The notes under the pieces were generated by a model. That model searched no databases, had not been told where the DNA came from, and saw nothing but the letters and a program-made list of their open reading frames with translations. Of a DNA stretch of 14,027 nucleotides, positions 8,334 to 14,027 are shown one piece after another. Origin of the DNA: Cylindrotheca closterium (taxonomy: Eukaryota; Bacillariophyta; Bacillariophyceae; Bacillariales; Bacillariaceae); NCBI GenBank assembly GCA_933822405.4, contig CAKOGP040001912.1, positions 1-14,027 of the forward strand, written 5' to 3'. The translations under genes were made by a program, and so were the position numbers. The first letter of the stretch is position 1. Every line of letters begins with the position of its first letter.

Positions 8334-8828
8334 TGTTGGGATATGACGAAACATGAGTTTTCACGTTACAAAAAGAAACTATTCAAGTACAAAGTTTTTG
8401 ACACGTACGATCGGACTTTGATCGTGATGTCAGGATTCGACGCAAAGTATGCCGGACGCAAGTCCGTCGGACAATCTAAATCCACACAAAAAGGGAATGA
8501 CCCTATACAAATGATGTAAAATGCAGTAGGGAATAATACAAGATGTCCCAAAGTACTGCATTCAACACAGAATTGTCGTAGAGGTCGAATCAAGTTCTGT
8601 AAACAAGGGATTTTCCAAGGGAAATCTTTGAACTTACTTTTGTGATTGAATCATCAATTCAAGCCAAATAATAATCAAATAGGAACAATTTCACTCAAAG
8701 TATACCTAGACACAGGAGAACTATTGTTGTGAAAGTGTTCTACAGTCGATTACAAATTTAGATTGCAGAGAGTTTGTTCTGAGCGCTAAAGGCACTCACG
8801 ATAGAGCAGATTTTGCTTTGTTCTAACA
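8334..8828 (+). repeat. LTR2, unit 3
   Basis: This 495-bp copy looks identical by eye to 4210-4704 and 6272-6766. Confidence 0.88.
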
Positions 8829-9407
8829 TTCAATCACAAAAGGCAACAAAACAAATTTATGTGAAGAACAGCACTGCCTTATCTTCAAAGGAGTGAGTGA
8901 TTCGTTGACAATGGGACGTTCTTCATCCGTTGGTGGAAGAGGACGTGTGACTCCTCAGAAAGTCAAGAGCAACTCAAGTTCAACAGTCGTGAAACATCTA
9001 TTTTCAACAAAAGATGAAAACAATGGAAAGACAAGATTGTCGTACAAAGATGCCAAAGAAAGAGTGATCGACTACATCCAAGCTTCTGGAATGAATTGTT
9101 CCGAAAACATGGTGAAATCAATGTGAGATGGAAAGTTGATCAACTTCAATGCGATCGCTCCAAGATTGAACGCTCCAACTCAAACTGAAGATGTTGCAAG
9201 AGAAACAGAGATGGCCAAAAGCAAGATTCTCTATTCTGCAAAGCTCGACGAGAACATGCAAAGATCAGCCTGCTTCGAGACAAACAAGAGAACCGTCAAA
9301 TCAAACATCATGCTGAAGTTTGTGACAATTTCACGACTACTCTTGAAGATCCGATGGAACTCTTGAAACGTATTGAACGATTCATGAAGAAGAGCGCTGA
9401 TGCTGAG
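8829..9407 (+). pseudogene. Segment B with gag remnant, unit 3
   Basis: It looks identical to the other B segments: primer-binding-site candidate at 8829-8842, ATG at 8911, in-frame TGA at 9124-9126 and the same C-terminal frameshift before the LTR at 9408. Confidence 0.55.
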
Positions 9408-9918
9408 TGTTGGGATATGACGAAATATGAGTTTTTACGTTCCAAACGAAACTATTCAAGTACAAGGTTTTCGACACGTGCGATCGGAATTTGATCGTGC
9501 AAGATGTCGGGATTTGACGCAAGTATGCCGGACGTGAGTCTGTCGGACAATCTGTATCCACACAAACAGGAAAAGATCCTGTACAAGTGGAATATCGATG
9601 TTGTGTACGATGCAGTAGGGAATTATGCAAGATATCCCAAAGTACTGCATTCAACACAGAATTGTCGTAGAAGTCGAATCGAGTTCTGTAAACAAGGGAT
9701 TTTCCAAGGGAAAATCGTCGAACTCACTTTTGTGATTGAATCATCAATTCAAGCCAAACATTAATCAAATAGGAACAATTTCACTCAAAGTATACCTAGA
9801 CACAGGAGAACTATTGTCGTGAAAGTGTTGTACAATCGATTAGGAATTTAGATTGCAGAGAGTTTGTTCTGAGCGCTAAAGGCACTCACGATAGAGCACA
9901 TTTTGCTTTATTCTAACA
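9408..9918 (+). repeat. LTR1, last (outer 3') copy
   Basis: It is 511 bp and ends TTCTAACA, followed by the right ACACA duplication. Its 5' part equals the hybrids. Its 3' part is unique: CTAGACACAG, ACAATCGATTAGG, GCAGAGAGTTTG and CTAAAGGC in place of the first-LTR forms. Several of these agree with LTR2, so they are probably the ancestral state. Confidence 0.9.
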
Positions 9919-9923
9919 ACACA
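9919..9923. repeat. Target-site duplication, right (ACACA)
   Basis: It matches 3216-3220 exactly and is followed by GTCCCGAG, the continuation of the interrupted gag frame. Confidence 0.9.
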
Positions 9924-10705
9924 GTCCCGAGAAGATTGTGATCCCGCGCACGCACGTGTTTTTGGGCAAGGATACCTCGGAAGGAAATCCTAATAAGATC
10001 CATGGACTGTCGATCGCCCGCAAGGAGATTTTGGAGGCCTTGGGGCCGGAGGGACTACGTAGCAGGGACTTCACTGAGCTGATGGCAGCTGCAGTTGACG
10101 TCCCTGCTCTACCAGGTACGACTAACATTAATTCGGACACATATGAGACAGAGCTGCTAGTGGATTCTCTATCGTCGGCACTGTTGACGAATGGCAAGGA
10201 AAGTGGAAAGGGAGTCCATCTGGACACAAATTGGAAGAGACCGTCTCGTCACGCCTTGATGCGAGTCAAGAATGGGGAAGGTCTGCTGAAATTGGTTGGG
10301 GGTTTGGACAAGGCCAAGACCAGCGCCTTTGACAACATGTCGCTGTACATCGAGGCCTTCATGGTCAAGCGCCACTACCCGGATGACAAAATCGATGACT
10401 ACTACAATCAAGGGACCCTAGTCCGCCTCATGTACAAAACCTATGACTACTACAACCAACTTCTTGGCAAGCTGAGGGAACTGTACTACAAGCATTTCCA
10501 ACGATGGGAAGGAAGTCCCGCTGCGGCTCTCCTGGATCACCATTCAGAAAAGCTCCTCTTCATCCGGTGTAACAGTGTCAACAGGACAACACATCTTCTA
10601 CGCTCCTACACCTACCTACGGGACGCTGCAGCGGACGGATTCAGTGCCAACGAAGTGATTGAGAGCTTGTGGGAACGAGTATCAGAGATCCACCAGGAAA
10701 TATAG
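9924..10705 (+). pseudogene. Gag-like ORF of older retroelement, 3' part
   Basis: The A at 3220 plus GT at 9924-9925 complete one Ser codon, and the frame then runs without a stop to a TAG at 10703-10705. This gives about 260 residues beyond the insertion point. The region is mainly helical-looking and charged (IARKEILEALGPEGLRSRDF, then KLVGGLDKAKTSAFDNMSLY, YYNQLLGKLRELYYKHFQRW) with no enzymatic motif, as expected for a capsid-like part. Together with 1624-3220 it would be a protein of roughly 790 residues before the TAG. The same frame continues into a zinc knuckle, so the TAG is either a disabling mutation or a readthrough site. Confidence 0.6.
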
Positions 10706-11030
10706 TCCACCGACACCAAGGGCGGCTCGCAAAGCGGCGGGGGGAAATCACGCACCACCACTACGAACGATCGGGAACGAGCTTGTCCCAAATGTGGCAG
10801 CAAGAAACTACACTATATCTTGCATAAAGGTCACACGGCTTCAGCTTGTCCCTTATCAGAGCATGCTACTTCGAAAGCTCACAAGATGCGGACGAAGATC
10901 CTCCGTGTCCACACCAAAGACAAGTCCAAAGATCCTCCGTGTCCACACCAAAGACAAGTCCAAAGATGTCAATCAAATCATCAAGGAAATCTCTGAGACG
11001 TGGGACACCCCCCAAGAAAGGGAAGATTAA
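10706..11030 (+). pseudogene. Gag C-terminal nucleocapsid-like segment with zinc knuckle
   Basis: It follows the TAG in the same frame. After a Gly/Ser/Thr-rich linker comes CPKCGSKKLHYILHKGHTASAC (10784-10849, C-x2-C-x12-H-x4-C), a CCHC zinc knuckle with a spacing longer than the classical x4. Knuckles of this type bind RNA in retroelement Gag proteins. The frame then enters a 34-bp tandem duplication (10896-10963) that shifts it. With a single copy of that repeat the frame would run to the TAA at 11028-11030 through KEISETWDTPQERED; as it stands the gag frame ends at the TGA near 10994. It lies just upstream of Pol. Confidence 0.6.
10896..10963. repeat. 34-bp exact tandem duplication
   Basis: Two abutting exact copies (10896-10929 and 10930-10963) begin AGATCCTCCGTGTCC and end AAGTCCAA. 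As 34 is not a multiple of three, it frameshifts the nucleocapsid-like tail. Confidence 0.9.
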
Positions 11031-11257
11031 ATCCAACCACTCAAAACTATGATCAAGGACGCAGACTAGGTGACGTTTGCAATCAAGGATGCAGGCTAGG
11101 TGCCCTCGCACCGGAGGCCAAATGCTAATCGATTGGACCGATACCTCCTACCTTTCCCTCGCCACAGATACCAATTGCCCCTTCCACAGATCCCAACCAT
11201 CAGCCCCTCAAAGTCCATTACCAATGTGTACCCCTACCGTAACATCTAACTGTCTTT
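11031..11257 (+). other. Gag-Pol spacer
   Basis: A stop in the Pol frame at 11240-11242 separates this region from Pol. A 21-bp stretch is duplicated with two mismatches (ATCAAGGACGCAGACTAGGTG at 11052, second copy at 11082). A short frame (11077-11286) overlaps the Pol start but has no recognisable domain. No frameshift signal for Gag-Pol expression could be seen. Confidence 0.45.
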
Positions 11258-12157
11258 ATGATTCTTTCCAATTACGTGTTAGGTGAGCATATTTGTATTG
11301 ATGGAATGCATGGAATGGCTACGGGAGTGGAGGTCCGGCAGGTAGTGACGGAAGAGATTGATATACGGAGTATGGGTATTATCGGAGGAGGATGTGAATT
11401 CATTAGATATGCATGGCCAAAGATCTCAGTTTCATTCTCCATCCCCTATGAGAAAGACACCATTCCCCTCTGCTTCAGTGGACCACCCCTAGTGGGAATT
11501 GGGCCACATCGTTTGAGGCAAAATCTGTTGACGAACTATCCTGTGGACCTACTAGTCATCGAGAGAAGCCATTATTGCCGGCCAACCAAGACACCGCGCA
11601 AGGAAGAATGGGAACTTTTGATTAGCGGAACACCACCTCTACAACGACCAAGGATTGTTATTGAATCCTGGCAAGCGGACGCGCAACTTTGGAAATTTGG
11701 ACCTGTGAGCAAAGCCTCCTGGAAACAATGGGAAGATCTGGGTTATGGAACCCAAAGCAAGACAATTGACGCCACAGCAGTTGGAGGCGCCATCAACCAA
11801 AGGAGACTTCTCGTCATTCGCACTGCTGCTGACCTGGGACCGCGCTGGACCTGGGATAACCTGGACAGGGATCTGACGGTCATCCGACCAATGGGGAATC
11901 TTCTCACCCCTCCTGGGCTTGTCCCTCGGGACCGATTTCGACACCATGATTCGGGACACGCCCCGGATTCACAGAGGGATCCCATGCCCCCTCGGATTGG
12001 GGCTTTGATCAAGACGGAGAAAGGTATCCGCCGGCTCATGAAAGACGAGTTTGCAAGAGGATTGGGGATTCCAAAGACAGACAAAGACAGGTTGACAGAA
12101 CGCTGCCTCCACCGGAGCACTTCAGTCTTTCATTGGGAGTATCTGTCACGTTCCCTA
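11258..12157 (+). other. Candidate C5-cytosine methyltransferase-like domain
   Basis: This entry delimits the region carrying the motif series described under the Pol N-terminus. Spacing also fits the fold: about 10 residues I-II, 62 II-IV, 25 IV-VI, 45 VI-VIII and 70-80 VIII-IX, the last interval being where a target-recognition region would sit. With no Pro-Cys-Gln motif, an inactive or non-catalytic domain is more likely than a working enzyme. A chance resemblance cannot be excluded without a profile search. Confidence 0.45.
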
Positions 12158-12673
12158 CAAAACCTTTTCTCAAGTGCTACACAGGACCAAGACACGCCTT
12201 CTTTGCAACCCTCCCAAGAGGACCCAACACTGCTTCCCATTCCAAGAACTCTCTTCGAATGGAAACCGGCCGACCTTTCACCGGGCGGAAAATGGTACCT
12301 CAAACGGGTGGCAAATCTGGAGGTAGCGGCATCTCACTATCCTACACCAGAGGCAGTCATTGTGGATGGTTTGAACCGACTGAGAATCCATAGAGCCAAC
12401 TACACCGCAGACGGGCCAGTGCCCAAATGGCTACAGCCTCTGTGGTGGGAGTTCCTGCAAGAACACTGGGAGGAGTTACGAATGGGAGCTCGTCAAAACT
12501 TCACAAAGGACCCCAGCCCTGCTCCGATGGATGCCACTATGGAAGAAGCGGCATCTGCCTTTGTGGACGAGCTCATGTCCTTAGGCGTGGTCCGAGACAT
12601 CGATGAAGGTCGCCAGATTCTGACTAATGCACCATTGTTTGTGGTCCCCAAGGAAGGACAGGAAGGACAATGA
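11258..12673 (+). pseudogene. Pol N-terminal part: methyltransferase-like region and RT fingers
   Basis: The first ATG after the stop at 11240 opens 471 codons ending in TGA (12671-12673). Residues 1-300 show degenerate C5-cytosine-methyltransferase motifs in the usual order: DGMHGMATG (15-23, motif I), TEEID (31-35, motif II), DLLVIERSHYC (97-107, motif IV position), PRIVIES (131-137, motif VI position), W-x-DLGYGTQ (158-166), INQRRLLVIR (179-188, motif VIII) and RRLMKDEFARGLGIPK (258-273, motif IX-like). The catalytic Pro-Cys of motif IV is not preserved. Residues ~370-471 are the finger region of a reverse transcriptase (MEEAASAFVDELMSLGVV, then NAPLFVVPKEGQEGQ). The TGA sits where Trp is usual in (Q)WRVIADM, so it is probably a TGG-to-TGA mutation. 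The methyltransferase reading is inference. Confidence 0.55.
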
Positions 12674-13340
12674 CGGGTCATCGCGGACATGCTTCGTGGC
12701 GGCCAGAACGACTGCGTAGCTCAAGACCCTGTATACATGCCTCGAATCTCTCACATTATCGATGAGATGTACACTGGAGGGTATTCAGCGGTGGTGGACC
12801 TCTCGAAGTTCTTTTACAACTTCCCTACTCACGCTGAGGACCGTCCCTATTTAGGGCTACTTCATCCCAGAACGAAGGGGGGAACTGGTCACCTACTACG
12901 GTTTGGCAATGGGAGCGGGAAACAGCCCAGCTCTTGCCTGTAAGTTTGGAGCGGCCTTTGTACGGCTGGTTAAGGAACGGTTCGATGTCTTTCAAGGAAC
13001 GGGACGCGCGAACTGTGATTGGACCGGCTTTTCGGAGATTGGATTCGACCCGAAGCTTGGGTACGGCTTTATATTAACTGACGACACGGGAGGATCCGTC
13101 CTCATTTGGGTCTGGGTCGATGACTTTCTGATTCACGGGCCCACCTACGAAAAAACAGCCCAAGCATTGGGGTTCTTCCTGGACACTGCGGTGGACTGCG
13201 GGTTTCTCTTCCACCCCAAGAAATTGATCACCCCACGACAGGAAGTCAAAGATTGCGGGTTTCTCTTTGACACTCAAGATGTGCCATGCATCCGCATCCC
13301 AGAGAACAAGAGAGAGCTGGCCCTGGGGATCTGCGAATAC
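12674..13340 (+). pseudogene. Reverse transcriptase core (frameshifted)
   Basis: After the TGA the same frame continues RVIADMLRGGQND and reaches the motif A-like VVDLSKFFYNFP (Asp codon 12797-12799). A run of six G at 12877-12882 then shifts the frame: reading five G gives the phase used by all later motifs. Downstream are the motif B-like GLAMGAGNSPALACK (12900-12944), the catalytic WVDDFLIHG (Asp-Asp codons 13119-13124), and CGFLFHPKKL plus EVKDCGFLFDT, the thumb-side motifs. The catalytic Asp triad is intact. The product would copy the element RNA into DNA. The flanking style recalls tyrosine-recombinase (DIRS-like) retroelements, but the recombinase is not in the window. Confidence 0.8.
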
Positions 13341-14027
13341 CTTACTGGCGCTTCACGTCACAAAGCATGGTCACGACTGAGCCTAGCAGTGGCCGCAGGT
13401 ATCCTGGAATCTCTAACTGAAGCGACCCCCAGGAGACTCGGCCATACTCATTTGCGCCACTTCCATTCTTTGGTTCACCCACCTGATTTGGGAACAGGAG
13501 CGGCCCCCTACTACACTACCACTCGATTGAGCACACCCGTGCTTCACAAATTGACATGGTGGATTTCATTCTTGAAATCTGGACGGGGACGATTCATTCG
13601 CGCCTCCCAGGCGGCTACTTTGGTTCCAACCTTCGGCGGCGGTAGCGGCACGGGGACCGGTGGCACTATCCATCTGCCGGGTTGCCCGTTTGAGATGTGG
13701 CGGGGGAAATGGGTCCCTCTAGCATACGAGTTCCCATCCGTATGGAAAGAGTTAGCCACTCTGAAGGAAACTCTACTCCGAATCAAAGAGAGCCCTCAGG
13801 CCGAGTCGGTTCGCCACACTACTGTGTTGTATTTTACGGACAACTCCGGAGTCTATTGGATCGCAACTACGGGTTCCTCACGGAGCCCTGGTCTCCACAA
13901 ACTCATTGGTGAGATTCGTCTTCTTGAGCTTGAATTGGACTGCATGCTCCAAGTGGTCCACGTTCCGGGACTTGTTCTCATTTCCCAAGGCACTGATGGG
14001 TTGAGCCGGGGTGTCTGGATGACACCC
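13341..14027 (+). pseudogene. RT connection and RNase H-like domain (runs off window)
   Basis: The frame established at 12882 is open without a stop to the last base, about 382 codons. After a connection region (ASRHKAWSRLSLAVAAG, then VLHKLTWWISFLKSGRG) an RNase H-like fold follows: SGTGTGGT (from 13644), the Glu in VWKEL (codon 13749), the Asp in YFTDNSGVYW (codon 13839), and the Asp in GTDGLSRG (codon 13995). RNase H removes the RNA strand during DNA synthesis. The first acidic residue, expected just before SGTGTGGT, is not seen: the residues there are Phe-Gly-Gly-Gly. The HVPGLVLISQGTDGLSRG ending is shared, from memory, with DIRS-like Pol proteins. The C-terminal end and any recombinase lie beyond 14027. 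Confidence 0.7.

Larger units (their letters stand above)
3221..9918 (+). mobile_element. LTR-retrotransposon insertion amplified as tandem array
   Basis: The insertion is bounded by TG...CA LTR ends and the duplication ACACA. Its order is LTR1-A-LTR2-B, LTR1-A-LTR2-B, LTR1-A-LTR2-B, LTR1: seven LTRs in all. The period is 2063 bp for the first unit and 2062 for the next two. A, LTR2 and B look identical in the three units by eye. Only B has coding remnants, so the array is non-autonomous. Removing the insertion and one duplication leaves the surrounding gag frame open across the site. The gag remnant in B points to a Ty1/copia-like parent on the plus strand. No integrase, protease or reverse transcriptase of this element is present. 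Confidence 0.9.

Noticed and set aside
3221..9918. CRISPR-like or satellite array interpretation of the repeats
   Set aside because: The repeat period is about 2 kb with LTR termini and target-site duplications, and the short repeats at 1125-1224 and 3881-3983 have no unique spacers.

Overview
This is a eukaryotic, repeat-dominated stretch with no recognisable host gene, rRNA, tRNA or CRISPR. The content is two layers of retrotransposon: an older element with a Gag-like ORF, a zinc knuckle and a Pol reading frame (possible cytosine-methyltransferase-like domain, reverse transcriptase, RNase H), and an LTR retrotransposon inserted into its gag. The style of both elements (Ty1/copia-like gag remnant; RT/RNase H with a G-T-D-G-L-S-R-G end motif) suggests a microalga, possibly a diatom or related stramenopile. 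That is an inference from family resemblance remembered without a search.

Layout. Positions 1-350 are GC-rich and hold an unrecognised, possibly coding fragment. Positions 350-1623 are AT-rich and non-coding, with a short-period repeat, two adjacent palindromes, a GC hairpin and a five-unit 20-bp tandem repeat. From 1624 a Gag-like ORF runs to 3220. There it is cut by a 6698-bp insertion (3221-9918) flanked by the 5-bp target-site duplication ACACA. The gag frame resumes exactly in phase at 9924 and continues to a TAG at 10703, beyond which the same frame encodes a CCHC-type zinc knuckle. Pol follows from 11258 to the end of the window and is interrupted by one TGA and one frameshift, so the older element is a pseudo-copy here.

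The insertion is the most informative structure. It reads LTR1-A-LTR2-B three times in tandem (period 2062 bp) and closes with a seventh LTR. The two internal LTR1 copies are hybrids: their left part matches the last LTR and their right part matches the first LTR. This is what unequal crossing-over between the 5' and 3' LTRs of one insertion predicts. Segment B starts exactly at the end of LTR2 with 14 nt perfectly complementary to a site inside the same LTR, a layout that suggests Tf1-like self-priming of reverse transcription. B then encodes a decayed copia-like Gag. Segment A is non-coding and carries a minisatellite.

The N-terminal ~300 residues of the older element's Pol show the order of motifs of C5-cytosine DNA methyltransferases in degenerate form, which would make it a methyltransferase-RT fusion. 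This is the most novel protein-level observation and needs a profile search. No tyrosine recombinase or integrase lies within the window, so the class of the older element cannot be settled here.
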